Shown here piece after piece: positions 48,780-60,740 of a stretch of DNA of 64,000 bases; within the stretch, counting starts at the first letter, position 1; each line of letters starts with the position of its first letter. The position numbers were made by a program, and so were the translations under genes. The DNA is from Breviolum minutum Mf 1.05b.01. Taxonomy: Eukaryota; Sar; Dinophyceae; Suessiales; Symbiodiniaceae. The notes beneath the pieces are model-generated. The model made no database searches, was not told the origin of the DNA, and saw only the letters and a program-made list of their open reading frames with translations. The DNA lies in contig DF240736.1 of the NCBI GenBank assembly GCA_000507305.1, positions 1 through 64,000 on the forward strand, given 5' to 3'.

Positions 48780-49033
48780 ACAAAAAAATAAAAAATATCA
48801 AACCTGGGTCCCAATATACTTAGAATATATTGCTACATATTGGTATGTTATGGCTGCAAAAACAATATATACATTATATATATTGGCGAGTGTATATTGT
48901 TTGGCTACACCTAACGTGTCGCAGCATCGTTTCATCAGTAAGGTAAAACTAACCTGTCTCACGATGGTCTAAACCCCAGCTCACGTTCCCTATTGGCGGG
49001 TGAACAATCCGACACTTTGGGACTTCTGCGTCT

Positions 49034-49071
<38 letters not shown>

Positions 49072-49327
49072 AACNCCCCAGTCAGTCACCAGCGCGCCAA
49101 CCTGCAATCACAGGTTGGTCTACTTCGGGTGGGAGTGGCCACAAAAGACCGAACTATAAAGACATGCATTCAAGTACTTCAAATATTGTGGCATTCATGG
49201 CTTACGGCAATCAGGGGCTATTAGGGTGACACTACCTTTGTCAATTCCATGATCCTCCAAACTCGTCCCAAGTAGCTCCCAGTTGCTTCTGGTTCATTTT
49301 ATTGGGTATAGTTGGTGCATCTACAGC

Positions 49328-49358
<31 letters not shown>
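49328..49358. repeat. (ATCA)n microsatellite
   Basis: Seven to eight perfect tetranucleotide copies. An undetermined base lies nearby at 49075. Confidence 0.9.
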
Positions 49359-49361
<3 letters not shown>

Positions 49362-49439
49362 ATACATTCCTGTTCGACGCGGTTGGTTCTGTTGGAATGT
49401 TGGAAAATAGTTTTCTTGAAAAATCAATTTGGTGAAATT

Positions 49440-50950
49440 CCAAGGTGACACTAGTTTAAATCCTGAGTGGGACAGAATGTTGCACGTCTATGAAATAGCG
49501 ATACATGATTCAAACGTTTGCCTGGGGTTCTCTCCCTTCTCGTTGAGATTATCCCAAAACGGAGCCTTCGAAAGGGCTTTGTCCTCTCTTTTCTTCTCTT
49601 TCTGGTGAGTACTTTGGTTGGGGGTAACGTGTGGCGAGATTTGCCAAACAAAAAAATATGTCACAAAAACATCCCCGTGAAAAATTTCACTAGTGTAGCT
49701 GTGCACTAACATGCCTGGCCATTTAGTATCCCGACTCTCAAAACTAAAGAATGGCTATTGGAACACGGGAAAATCAACTAAAGACTGCCTCTGCACGACC
49801 CCCACAAAAATCCCATCGTAACCCTGAAATGTTTTTTAAAGAATGCCCTTTCATTCTTGTGGATAGGATCAACCAAACAAGTTCACCATCAAAAAAATGC
49901 ACTTTGATGTGGGTATCCGAATGTGGGAACATATACTTTCTCAGGAACATGTGCGAAAAAAATGTTTGTTCAAGTCTTGAATGTTGATTGGATTCCACGA
50001 AGATATCTCACGAAAGAATGATGATTGACTTTTAAAAACCACTTTGAAACCAAGAAAGTGCTTCTTTAAAGAATGCCAGAAATCCTTCCTGCACGGCGCG
50101 CATGCGGCACTAAAAAACGACCCCCTAAAACATTTTAGAGAACACAACTCCCCTCATTTTGCAAACAAAATTTGAAGGGGGAAACAAAATCAACCTCGAT
50201 GTTAAGGAACATTATTATGTTCACACCTGGGGCCTCCAAACATTCAACTCGTACAAAGAAACCCGAACCCAAGTGGCAGAATTGGTTGTTGTCCGCCCCA
50301 AAAACGGAGCCTTCAAAAAGGCTTTCCTTGCCCCTTCTTTCCTTTTTCCTTCCTCCTTTCTTTTCTTCCTGATGGGCATTTTGGTTGAAGTTATTTGCGG
50401 CGAGGTTTGCCAAAACAAATGTCGAAAAATTCAAATTTAACGGAACTTAAAATATTCACACCCCGGAAATGGAAAGGGTAACAAGGAAACCCACACCCAA
50501 GTGGCTGAGTTTGGATGTTTACCGCCCCAAAAACGGAGCCTTCAAAAGGGCTTTCATTGCCCCTTCTTTCCTTCTTCCTTCCTTTCTTTTCTTCCTGATG
50601 CGTATTTCGGTTGAAATTATTGCGGCGAGGTTTGCCAAAAAATTGCAAAAAGTCAAACTTCAGGGAACTTAAAATATTCACACCCCAGAAATGGCAAGGT
50701 TAACAAGGAAACCCGAACTCAAGTGGCAGACTTTGGATGTTTGCTGCCCCAAAAACGGAGCCTTCAAAAGGGCTTTCTTTGTCCCTTCTTTCCTTCTTCT
50801 TTCTTTTCTTCCTGATGCGCATTTCGGCGGCGAGGTTTGCCAAAAAATGCTAAAAAACAAACTTAAAGGAACTTAAAATACTCACGCCCCGGAAATGGCA
50901 AGGGTAACAAGGAAGCGAGGTTTGCCAAACACTTCTGCGACTAAAAACTT
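49440..50950. repeat. tandem array, unit about 205-229 bp
   Basis: A unit containing CCCCAAAAACGGAGCCTTCA, then a pyrimidine-rich tract, then GGCGAGGTTTGCCAAAA, and GGGTAACAAGGAAACCC occurs at about 50296, 50525 and 50747, with a partial copy near 50914 and a diverged copy near 49545. ORFs across it are purine/pyrimidine-biased and not convincing genes. It directly follows the transposase ORF, so it may be the terminal region of that element. Confidence 0.8.
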
Positions 50951-51384
50951 GAAGTTAGGTCCGGGGTTAACAAAAATAGTAGATGGAGCCGTAACCCTCA
51001 AGGCGCTGGCCACCCCAAAGTAAAGGGGGCCAACGCTGTTGGTAAAAGAAAAAACATCATCAAAGGATTTAAAATCCTTCCCACAAATCCTTTTGAATAC
51101 AAAAAACATTGCCAAAGGATTTGTTTGCCGCTCCTTTTCTTCATCTTTCCTCCTCACTTCCTGTCGTTAGCTTTCGGCAGCTCTTGGTGAAGCTATGTGG
51201 AACAGAAAAGCCACCAGTTTACAAACACCTTCAAAGTAAGGTCATTCCCCTTCAGTAAAAAAACACCGCAATCTGCCAAAAAGCTTTGAAAATTCCAATT
51301 TGTGTAAGTCTTGCCCTCAGTACCACAAGACAAAGTGTTGGAAAGGAAGGTACACAGGTTCTGTTTGCCCCTAAAATGGAACCC

Positions 51385-53097
51385 CTAAACCAGAGGCGCA
51401 GGTGCAAATCTAGATTCACTTCCGGGGTTGTAATGACGTGGGGGTCGGAAAAACCAACCTGTTCCACAAAAGCCATTTCGAATTTGAAAAACAATGGATG
51501 GCATGCAAAGTTTTAGCGAACAATCGGCTATTGGCCCAGCAACGCGCCTCAAAAAACCATCCGTGGATGCCTCCACCCGCTTGATGGACTGCAGGAAATG
51601 CGGCAAAGAGATGACACCATCCCTTTGCGACTCTGGGAGTGCTTGGAACCTGCCGGCCGAAACAACCATGAAAGTTTGCTTTGGCCGTGCTCGTTTCCAT
51701 CTATCAAGCGTGGGGCGATCATGCACGATGCGCCACTTCGAGATGCCAAGCTGACATGCAGCCCTGATCAAACGGTAGAAACTATTCTGCTGAAGCTCTG
51801 CACCAAAATGAAGATACAAAACCCGAATGCAAATTGCAGCCGCAAACTTGATGCTGGCATTCTCAATGGATGATGGTGGGTTACGTTGCCAAGCCGCATG
51901 GTGGTCAAGCCTGGCCCCAACCAACCATGCTGCCAAAGAACTTGATGCAGATTCCCCGGCCCCCAAGTTCACGATACAAAGGTCTGCTTTCAAAGGCTCT
52001 TGCACAATGGTGTAGTGACGTAAAAGATGTCTATCCACTGTTGCCCCTGGATCCACATACACGTTCTTGACCTCTGCCTTTGCACGGCTAGCGGCGTGTC
52101 CTCTCAAAGGCCCGCTCACCAAAGGATATGGCCGTTCAGCTCGAGGGGTAGGTTCTGGTTTGGTTTGGGGTGCTTTGCATGGCGCCTTCTGCCCACCCAA
52201 ACACTTCCGAGCTAGTTTCAAAGAACCTTTGACACATGGTGCTTGCAAGTCTTCATCCAGGAGCAAGCCTTGAGATTTTGCAGCGAAAGTTTTCTCAGCT
52301 AACCGGCGCTTCTGCAGCTCGACCTCAGCACCAGCATTCTGAGATGTGGCTTGAAATGCATCCATTGGATGCTTGGACTTCAGGAAATCTTTTTTCAAAG
52401 ATTGGACTGCAGCAGATCTTTTCTTGTTGATTGATGCCCATGTTTGAAGGTGCTTGCGGGGGCCACGCTTGCACCCCTTGTCAGATCTGACCAAAAGTCG
52501 TTGCCTGCTGCCACGAAACACACGCAGCCACACATCGCCTGCTTTTTGGGCAAGTGCTGGAAGAGGTGTTTGGCCAAAAATCAAGACCAGTTCACTCCGT
52601 CTCTTGCTCACTGCCAATCGTGACCTCCTTCGAGGGAAAAGCCGCTCTGAATGGCTGAAAAGATGCTCTGTTCCACAAGTGCTGAAAGTCATTGACATCC
52701 ATAGCGCAACAAGTTTGCGCAAACTTTTCAGATGCCTTTTGCCTGTGGAGCTTCCTCTTTTGTGTCTATCTTCGATACCATCAATCGCCAATTTCCAAGC
52801 AGACATGTTGCTTTCACCAACTGCTTGGCTTCGGCGTGTAGCCAATGGCCTTGTGATGCGGTACTCCTCCACAGCCTCCTCGGGGTCCAGACCAAACTGC
52901 TTGCTCAATCGGCGGATGCATCCAACTAGCTCTGGCCATGTAGCCTGCTTTTGGAATTCAGGTCGTAGGTTGAAGACTTTGAATGACTGACAAGTTTCCC
53001 AATATGGAAATTCTGCATTCAGGTTTGCTTGCAATGCAGCCAACCAACTCTGCATTTCCTGACCAAGCAACGTCGAATTACATTCAATCTGTTGCAA
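51385..53097 (-). mobile_element. hAT-like transposase, C-terminal half
   Basis: 570 codons. Residues about 131-170 (LWMSMTFSTCGTEHLFSHSE, then RLFPRRRSRL) match the hAT dimerisation pattern, in which S-x-x-x-E-x-x-F-S is followed by R-R-x-R-L and a hydrophobic strand. N-terminal to it is a helical region (PEFQKQATWPELVGCIRRLS). After it comes a basic, Lys/Arg-rich linker to about residue 340 and then a folded-looking segment (VYVDPGATVDRHLLRHYTIV; KADLCIVNLGAG; SLAAWLVGARLD) that resembles a BRCT-type domain. Ordinary hAT transposases end near the dimerisation region, so this is an extension. The 5' border abuts the N-terminal ORF: a short intron (GC donor near 53190, acceptor CAACAG near 53089) would fuse the two in frame. 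Confidence 0.55.
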
Positions 53098-53180
53098 GAA
53101 AGATTTTCCTTACCCCTCTTTACATGATGGGGGATACCAAAACAGATCAAGACAATGACCAATGTCCTAACTTGCTTACA

Positions 53181-55037
53181 TCACATGTTCGCACAATGCC
53201 CCAAACCCCTGTCCTTCTTCACCCAAACGACTTCTTCGGTTTGTGGTGTGAAATGCTTGCCACCAATGACCTTTGTTGTTTTCTGATACCTGAGAACACG
53301 AGGATGTTCCAAGAATGAGTAGATGTAGGAAACCAAGAGGTCTTTGGATTTCCGCGGGCACCATGCTGCACCATGCTCACCAAACAACGAGTGAAGGGTA
53401 ATACGGAACTCATCCAGCAAACCACTTAACTTCTCTGATTCAAGACGGAAACGGTCTAATTCCCGAATGAGTTTGAGGCCTTCATTCACAGCATCTGCTT
53501 GAACTGCCGTCAGGATCAAGGCCTTGTTGTCGATCAAAGTCAAATGTTTTGCCATCAATTGGCCTTCTTCCCTGCCAGCCCGGTCATTGGCAATGCCGAG
53601 ACATGTCATCAGGAACCTTTCTGGGAGGAGAGCAATGCTGGCCAATGGACGAGCTTCACTCTCAAAGCGCTGGGGAGCAAATCCCATATTGCATCTTCGT
53701 CCGGGCATTGGGTCCGGAACCTTTTGACTAGCTTCCAGCCACATTTCTTTGAAACCATCTGAGTTGTCAATGAGTCTCACCGCAGACTTCTTGCCGAGAA
53801 GGATGGCATTCATGATGCTTTGGGCTGATGGGCTCATCCGCAAGCAGGGACGTCGAAGACAAGATCGAAGGCTGTGTGCTTTGTCACGTGAGCGGTCCTT
53901 GCACTCTGGAAGGCTTTTCCCGTCACGGGCCATATCTTTCAAGGCTTTTTGATCTGCTGGGCAGCCATCTGCGCAAACTCCTTTGATTGCTTCTCGCACT
54001 GTCCTTTCAAGGGTGGCATCCCGATTGCCAACAGGGCCAAGGCTCGGAGCATCGCAATCTTGTGTGCAAAACCGTCTCAAAGATCTGTTCAAAGCAGCTC
54101 TGATGGAAGCTGCTGAACCTTTCACATTGCGCTCCAACCCCAACACACCCCGGGTGCTTTCCAAAGTGTCTGGATGGCAGGTTTGAAAAAGAATGAGTAT
54201 GTCGCTTTGTCTCTTGTCATGGGCAATGCTGGCACAGCAACCAGGCACAAAAGAAGATCTCCAAACTTCTTTCTGTGCCTCAGCCATGGTCCACAATTTT
54301 TTGTGGTTGAGAAGCCATTCTTGGGGCCGCTCTTGTCCAAGTCGATCCAATTCTATCTCTGCCTTTCTCTTTCTGCCAAGCAAGTGATGGCGTGGGCTAG
54401 AAGCATCCATACTCGGGGCAGCCATACACACTGCACCATCGGCAGGTTTCCGCACCTTACTCCCGGCACTTTCGAACTCATGAGCTTCAGGTTTCCAAGG
54501 CCCGGAAACCCTGGAAAGGCCGCTAGAAGAATCTGAAAGGGGTCTGTCTGGAAGAAGTTTGAACTTTTTCAAGAGCTGGGGGTCAGACATAGCCGCTTGA
54601 ATGCTTCGGCGATGCTTTGCTGATTGGCAATGGTTCTTCACAGTCTGCTTGATTGGATGAGACACCTTGTACTCACCCCACCGGCACTGCATGCCAAATG
54701 CTTTACAAGCTCGGCAACCCAAAGCAAAAGGTTCAGTTCGAACCCCAAGCCACGAGTACCGTTGCCCTTGATGTTCGAATGCTGCTGCATCCTCCCAGGA
54801 AAGACGCCGCCTTTCAAACAACTTCTCATAGTGACCTGCCTGCGGGCAGCAAATAAGATCGCGAAAAAGCAACGTGTGATGCAGTTGGAATTTAAAAAAA
54901 AACGTGATTCCTTTCCTTTCAACAAAACTAAATGTCTCAGAGCGATCTTTGTCAAAAGCCATGACCCTCAGCCATTCAAACATATTCAATGCAATCGAAG
55001 TACACAACATCCTGAGGGTCCTAACACACATGTTCAA
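53181..55037 (-). mobile_element. hAT-like transposase, N-terminal half
   Basis: 618 codons, of which the first 60-65 are probably intron read-through; an acceptor (GCCCGCAG) near 54845 precedes the likely exon. Residues 107-142 hold a BED/TTF-like zinc finger: GCRACKAFGMQCRWG, then H-x5-H in KNHCQSAKH, expected to bind element ends. The middle carries VCADGCPADQKALKDM and RSRDKAHSLRSCLRR, reminiscent of the D-G and D-K-x-H-x-x-R blocks of the hAT catalytic core. The end has EHGAAWCPRKSKDLLVSYIY. With the ORF at 51385-53097 it would make a protein of more than 1100 residues. Very long exons contrast with the rest of the window, as expected of a transposon. Confidence 0.55.
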
Positions 55038-55460
55038 ACTGAAATTTCTTCAAATTGATCGGTCGCTTGCTTGTGCAATGCATGGAGCGGTACTCTGGTC
55101 CTGCTCTATTTTTTCTCCTTCTAGCAACATCGGATTGGGCCATGAACTTGTTCAGGCAGCATGCAAGCAAGGCATACTGCACCCCCCCCAATCAAGAATC
55201 ATTGTTCGCAATGATTGCTTTGGCTATCCCAGCTAGTCTAAAGCCTAAGTGCCTATTACTGCTCTTCTGTTTTTGTTCAACACATTTTCCTCGTCATGTT
55301 TGAAAAATTTGAACCAGTCCAGTTGCAATGAAAATCAAAAGAGCAGGAATAGGCAAATGCTCCTTAGACAAGGTAATTTCGCAAATCAAAAATCTCTTGT
55401 TCAAGGCTCTGCACACGCGCATGCAAGATCCTCATGGTGTCATGATCGTAATCACTCTTG

Positions 55461-56375
55461 TCATGCAAGGCTCGAACGTTGCGCAAAGGCTGCCCTTCCA
55501 TCACAAGAGCATGTCCCACAGCATCTTTGTACCCCACGCAACTCAGCAACCTCTTCCTCAAGCTTCTGCACACGTTCCTGCAAAATCCTAATGTTTTCAA
55601 GAGCCAGAGACCTTTGCAAGGCAACTTCGTAACTGTCCTTGAAGCCTAAGAGACTTCGCAAGGCAACTTCGTGACTGTCCTTGAAGCCTGGGTTGTGAGG
55701 CACCATCATCGGTTGCGCAGGTTCACGTTCTGCTTGTGCAGGCTCATGTTGCGTATCAGGTAATGGCACTTCATGTTCATCATCTTCGGCAGCGGAAGTC
55801 TTACCAATCTGGCTCGCATAAACAGGAGGGAGGTTAAACCTTGACCAGTAAGGTTGACCTTCTGGGGTGGGGCCGCATGCTGCAAGAAGAACCGACGTAC
55901 ATTCGGAATCATCCAATGCGAACAGGTCCATCAATTTTTGATAATTGCCCCAAACCAGTTTGAACGGTAAGCTTTCAGGGTCAAAATGTTCGAGTCTCAC
56001 CCGGTCACCATCAGTATAAATTTTGGCCTTCTTCCTAGCCAATTCTACTGGTGATTCGGGATCTGTGGGAAGTTCTTCAGGTTTGGATCTCTTCTCTTGA
56101 GGTTCCTCCAGGATGCGCATGACCTTGCCCGTCAGAGCGTGGTCGAGGTCGCGGTAACTAGCACCATATGTGAGAGCTTCTCCCACCCTTGGCTCCGGAG
56201 ATGTATTACAAAAGGTGGATGCACTAAATGTGGGGGCGGTTCTTTCTGTGTGAGTGAGTTTTTGAAAGGCCGTTGCCACCAAAAACATACAACCCAACTC
56301 TAAAAATGAAATGCAAAAATGTAAACGTCCAAAATGCATCCTATTGACGTTTTGGCCTTGGAGTATTGTTCCCAA
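55461..56375 (-). CDS. coiled-coil ORF of the transposon block
   Basis: 304 codons. N-terminal hydrophobic stretch (ISFLELGCMFLVATAFQKL), acidic/Lys middle (EEPQEKRSKPEELPTDPESP), then a direct repeat GFKDSHEVALRSLLGFKDSY and a heptad coiled coil (ENIRILQERVQKLEEEVAEL). A related coiled-coil unit follows in another frame at about 55455-55367 (TMRILHARVQSLEQEIFDLR), pointing to internal duplication and a frameshift. Function unknown; structural or oligomerising role in a mobile element is a guess. Confidence 0.45.
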   Translation of the reverse strand: MGTILQGQNVNRMHFGRLHFCISFLELGCMFLVATAFQKLTHTERTAPTFSASTFCNTSPEPRVGEALTYGASYRDLDHALTGKVMRILEEPQEKRSKPEELPTDPESPVELARKKAKIYTDGDRVRLEHFDPESLPFKLVWGNYQKLMDLFALDDSECTSVLLAACGPTPEGQPYWSRFNLPPVYASQIGKTSAAEDDEHEVPLPDTQHEPAQAEREPAQPMMVPHNPGFKDSHEVALRSLLGFKDSYEVALQRSLALENIRILQERVQKLEEEVAELRGVQRCCGTCSCDGRAAFAQRSSLA

Positions 56376-56379
56376 CGAT

Positions 56380-57320
56380 CAGCAGCACGGCTGCCCTGGC
56401 GCTTTGGGTTCCAATGCGCAAACTGCAACGTTGTTGCATGGTGCCATCGTTCCACTGGCCGCTTCACCATTACAAGATAACTACGGCAGTCTAATTGGAG
56501 CTTACTTCTGGAACAAAAATTGTACGTATTGAAGAGCTCACAAAGCAATTGCATCAAAATTCAAAAAGAAATATTCACCATTACAACAGTCCTGCTTCAC
56601 AAAAACATGCTTGGTAGACAATCGTTCATTCAAAGAAGTCTTTCCAATACCATTTGTTCTGCAATGCAACTGACCCGAAAGGCATACCGCCTAAACCTTA
56701 AAAATAAAGAATCAAAAATGTATAGGTCTAAAGCCAATCCAACTGAGTTTGGGGTTCCCGTTCCACTGGCTGCGCAATCATTTTACAAAAGTACGCTGAA
56801 AGTACGGCTCTGCATATATACCCCTGGAACCAAAAACGGAATCGTTGGTTTGAAGGCGACGTCTCTGCAAAGCAATTGCCTCAAAATTGGCAAACTTCTG
56901 TGTGACACAAGACCTTAAATGTTTTCCTCGACATACTCTCCAAATCATGGGTTCGCGGCAAACCTCACAAGTTCTAATGCACAAAAAAATGTTGTCCAAA
57001 ACTTTTGCCTCTAAGGTAAACTGTAACGCAATGCCTTTTCTGACCATTGTTGAACCTGTTTCTGCACCCATGCATGTAACAGCTCTCCAACGACAAATTT
57101 TCTTGTGAATTCCTTCCTAAACACGTTTATCGAGATGTTCCTCTGAACTGGCAAAATAACAACCATGATACCGTATATCTTTCCTTTTCCAAACCCCTGA
57201 CTGCAGCACGAGTTGGTCCCCTGGAGTCATTCGAGCCGAAACAACCTTTTGTCGTTCTGCTCATGCTCCAAACCCCTGCATGTCTAACGTTTCACGTCCT
57301 TAACACTGTTCCCTTCTACA
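56380..57320. other. stretch between two transposon-block ORFs
   Basis: Short ORFs on both strands with mixed composition; no exon supported. Confidence 0.4.
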
Positions 57321-57326
57321 ATTACT

Positions 57327-58340
57327 TTACGCGCTAAAGCGCAAAATTTGGGAAGCTTCCTTCGCAAATTTCAAAGGGTACACTTGTGCCAGGGCCGTTT
57401 TGTTGGCCCCCTGCAAAATCACATGCTTCTGGCAGCCATGGCACTGCTTTTGCAAACCAGCCCCTCGGCAATGTCCACATAACACAGCTGTAGGTTTCTT
57501 CCATGGGCATCCATAAGCACACATGTGGCTCACTCGGCGTTCAACAGAACCCATTGTACCTAGTTTTGCAATCGCCGGGTGATGCCAGATCCGTGATCCG
57601 CTTGGATTTTCCAATCCCCAAGGAATGCCTGCATTGTGAGCGGCTTTGGCATAGCGAGCTGAGTAGGAAGCGCATTTGTTGCCCAGCTTGATTTTTTTTC
57701 TGTCTTTTGGCCGTCGTAAAGCTTTTGGATGACCTAAAATGTATTTCCCAATGAGTCTCAGTGGGCCGCCTGGAGAACCACCTCGGCCCCTGCGAGCCAA
57801 ACTGAAACTGGAACATGGGGTGCCCATCCAAATGCCCGCCACAGCACCGCTACGGATGCGACGAAGCAAGAAACGAAGCACTCTCTTGCTGAGAACATTC
57901 ACTTTGAGGCCATGTCTGATCTCAAGGGCTAATGCAGCATGGCCTTGCTTCCGGAGCATTCTGCACACTCGACCGCTTCCAGCGAAGATCTCCAAAAAAA
58001 CTGGTTTGCGGCTTTGGGCAAAAGCTTTTTGCAATCTGATGATGCCATCCCCACAGGCGCTACTAGCAGCAGGCATGTCTTTTGATAGTTTCTGCTTCGA
58101 CACCTTGGCCGGCTTCATGGGAGTAGACATCTGAGATGTTGACGTAGTCTCCAAGCCTCTCTTTTTGGATCTTGTCTTCATAACCAAAGTTTCTTTTCCA
58201 GTGGCAAGCTGACTTGAAGATACAGCATGACTTGGAGCCAAAGCATGCCCAGCAAGTTGCTGGACAAGAGCTAACATGAGAATTGCGAAACAAACTGAGC
58301 AACCTTGAACCGTGGCGGTGCACGATGTCAAAAAAAACAT
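57327..58340 (-). CDS. DNA-methyltransferase-like ORF
   Basis: 337 codons. Residues 114-128 read FLEIFAGSGRVCRML, the AdoMet-binding motif I form seen in C5-cytosine methyltransferases. Residues 169-180 read GIWMGTPCSSFS, with the P-C dipeptide whose Cys is the catalytic nucleophile in that family. GLENPSGSRIW near residue 247 resembles the E-N motif. The tail is Cys-rich (CAYGCPWKK, CGHCRGAGLQKQCHGC), possibly zinc-binding. The recognised C5 enzymes are usually longer with ten ordered motifs; several are not evident here. Methyltransferase genes carried by retrotransposons are known in dinoflagellates. The first 60 residues (hydrophobic, then basic) may include non-coding read-through. Confidence 0.5.
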   Translation of the reverse strand: MFFLTSCTATVQGCSVCFAILMLALVQQLAGHALAPSHAVSSSQLATGKETLVMKTRSKKRGLETTSTSQMSTPMKPAKVSKQKLSKDMPAASSACGDGIIRLQKAFAQSRKPVFLEIFAGSGRVCRMLRKQGHAALALEIRHGLKVNVLSKRVLRFLLRRIRSGAVAGIWMGTPCSSFSLARRGRGGSPGGPLRLIGKYILGHPKALRRPKDRKKIKLGNKCASYSARYAKAAHNAGIPWGLENPSGSRIWHHPAIAKLGTMGSVERRVSHMCAYGCPWKKPTAVLCGHCRGAGLQKQCHGCQKHVILQGANKTALAQVYPLKFAKEASQILRFSA

Positions 58341-59850
58341 GTGCCTTTATGGATCAGTGAGCAGCAAAAATGACAAACCCTGTGAACAGACTGACACATC
58401 TTGCCATGTGCACGCTACGTGCCTCCTCCATCTTTCGTTCTTCGGCCGGTTGCGTTCTCTCTTCTTTTTCTTTGTCAAACACCTGTGGGCGGCGGCATCA
58501 CCGTTCCCTGATTTTTGATCGCCTCCAGTCTTGGTGAGGGTGACCGTCACATACATATTTGTGAATATGGAAAAACCTGCCATAGATATTCTGGGCGTAT
58601 ACAACGCTAGAATCCAAGACAGGGAATCATTCTCCAAGAATCTGGCATCCTATGACCGGACACAAAATGAATCAATCTGCCAAGCTTTTGGCGGATGCTC
58701 CTTTACATCTCTATGCATGTGGCTGACTCATAAACTTGGAAGTAGCAAGTCCGGTGGTCAAAATCATGACAAAAATGCAACAACAACTCAGGTGTGAAGG
58801 GTCCGCAACATTTTTTCTTTGCTTTCTTCCATATGCCTTCATGTTGTGGAATTTCCCAAGTAAGGGCAGAAACATGGAACATGGAAAGAACAGGACGAAG
58901 ATGTCGAGGGAACCTAAACGGAAAAAACTGATAAGATAGAATTTGTGAAATATGCAATAGAAATTTTATGGAAACGCCTCACAAGGAATCAGGTTCGCTC
59001 CGTGGGTACGGTTGCGAGGCAGGGCCTCTAACTTAGTGCCCGGTTTCTTCAATTTAACACTGCTTGACCGGAAAAAACGTTCCACAAATAGAAAAGGGAA
59101 AAAGTCCTTCAAACATGAAAGACATAAACAGTATAAGCTCTATCCCGCATCTCTTGGTCCAAGAGATCATACACACTTGTTTTGGCGGTGAAGCAAATTC
59201 TTGTGCCAGTTGACACTTGGTTCAAAAAAGCACGTCCACAGCTCGCAGCTGCAATCAATCATAGGTGTGCTAAGGTCTTACCCCCCCCCCCCCCAGTTCA
59301 ATTCCCAATGTAAGGTGTTTGTTGATGTGTGGGCCAGGCGTGCTTGGCAAATGTGGCCCCATGAGACTGGGCATTTTTTGGGCATCGTTCGGAAACTCCG
59401 TCCCCAGCCTTTTTTGGCGTGGGCATCTCAACAGATGGGGCATTTATGGGTCGTTGCTGTGGCAGTCATGCAGGGTCGACAATGGAGCGAAGAAGACTTT
59501 AAGTCACTGACTCTCCTATTCAAGATTATACGAGCTGTCAATATTGAGGCAGAGGCATCGTTTTGGGTGGGGGCCACATCATTTTTCATGCAATCCGCAT
59601 CGTTCTGGAATAAGCGGTCTTTTTTTAGAATCCTATGTGCTCTTAATTTTGACGGTGGCATATCAATAAGCATATCATGCAACACTTTCAGCCTTGCACA
59701 GTTTGGAAACATTTTTGCACTTCACGCATGCATCCAGGTGAAACTTAGGCCAAAAACGAAAAAAACGATGCCAAACCAGCAGCTGCAGACGAGGATGGGG
59801 ATGGCACGTACGAACGCAAACCTGCAGAGTATTTTGCAGAAAAGAACATT
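58341..59850. other. no convincing gene; contains a C-run
   Basis: A poly-C run lies at 59281-59294. A 359-codon plus-strand ORF (59201-60280) crosses this and the repeats that follow; its composition is not gene-like. Confidence 0.5.
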
Positions 59851-59851
59851 T

Positions 59852-60040
59852 CCCTGTAGCCACGTACACACTTTCCCCAACACAAACACCACCACCAGTT
59901 TGAGGCAAATTACCAAACACACCAACAAAAAAAACTCAAAACTTCGACCAATTACCTGTAGCCCTGTGCAGACTTTTTCCGACACAAGCACCAGGACCAA
60001 ACACACCAAAAAAAACCAAAACCTCGACCAATTACCTGGG
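59852..60040. repeat. two-copy tandem repeat, about 95 bp
   Basis: Two diverged copies: both begin CTGTAGCC, contain CACACCAA plus an A-run, and end TCGACCAATTACCTG. Confidence 0.75.
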
Positions 60041-60597
60041 ACGGCGAGACACGAGGAGAATCTAGTATCTTGCGGCACTCGCAGAACCAGAACTCTGCCG
60101 CGTGAATCGTCCAACGTTCCAAAGGGATGCCGCATCGCGAAAGTTCAGCTCGAAACCAACCAGGTGCTGCCAAGTGTAGGCGCCTTAATACAACAACATG
60201 GAAAAACATACAGAAGAAACATCCCGAAAAAGCGGTCAAAAACATTACAAAAGTGCAAGAACATTGCCAAGTACAAGTAAAAAAGTTGACCTTGAATTTG
60301 CTGCCTCCCAGTCGCTCCAGTTCTTGCTTTCCGACGCGCTGCCCTGCAACTGTGCACCCGGTGCCAACGCACAAAGGGAAGGTTGTTGACTCGCGTATCC
60401 CGAGGAACGCCAGGTCGCAATTGACCTGCAAAGCGCGGCTTTGATTTGAAAAAAAAACGAACCCACTCCCACAGCTGAAACCAAACGCCCATGCTTTGTT
60501 CCGCCTGGTACGCTGCAAAAACGCAACTGTGCGAGTCCAAAAACTCGAAGAACGCTGCGCGGTCGGCAGCCTGCGTGGCAAACCAATCATAAAAGTA

Positions 60598-60740
60598 CAA
60601 GCAAACAAGCAAACAAACAAACAAACAAACAAACAAACAAACAAACACACAAACAAACAAACAAACAAACAAACAAACAAACAAACAAACAAACAACCAA
60701 CCAACCAACCAAACAAACAAACAAACAAACAAACAAAGGA
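60598..60740. repeat. (AAAC)n microsatellite
   Basis: About 140 bp of caaa repeats with a few interruptions; the minus-strand Cys-Leu-Phe-Val ORFs are artefacts of it. Confidence 0.95.

Noticed and set aside
59201..60280. 359-codon plus-strand ORF
   Set aside because: It crosses a poly-C run and a two-copy tandem repeat, has no recognisable domain, and its stop-free length is explained by skewed composition.
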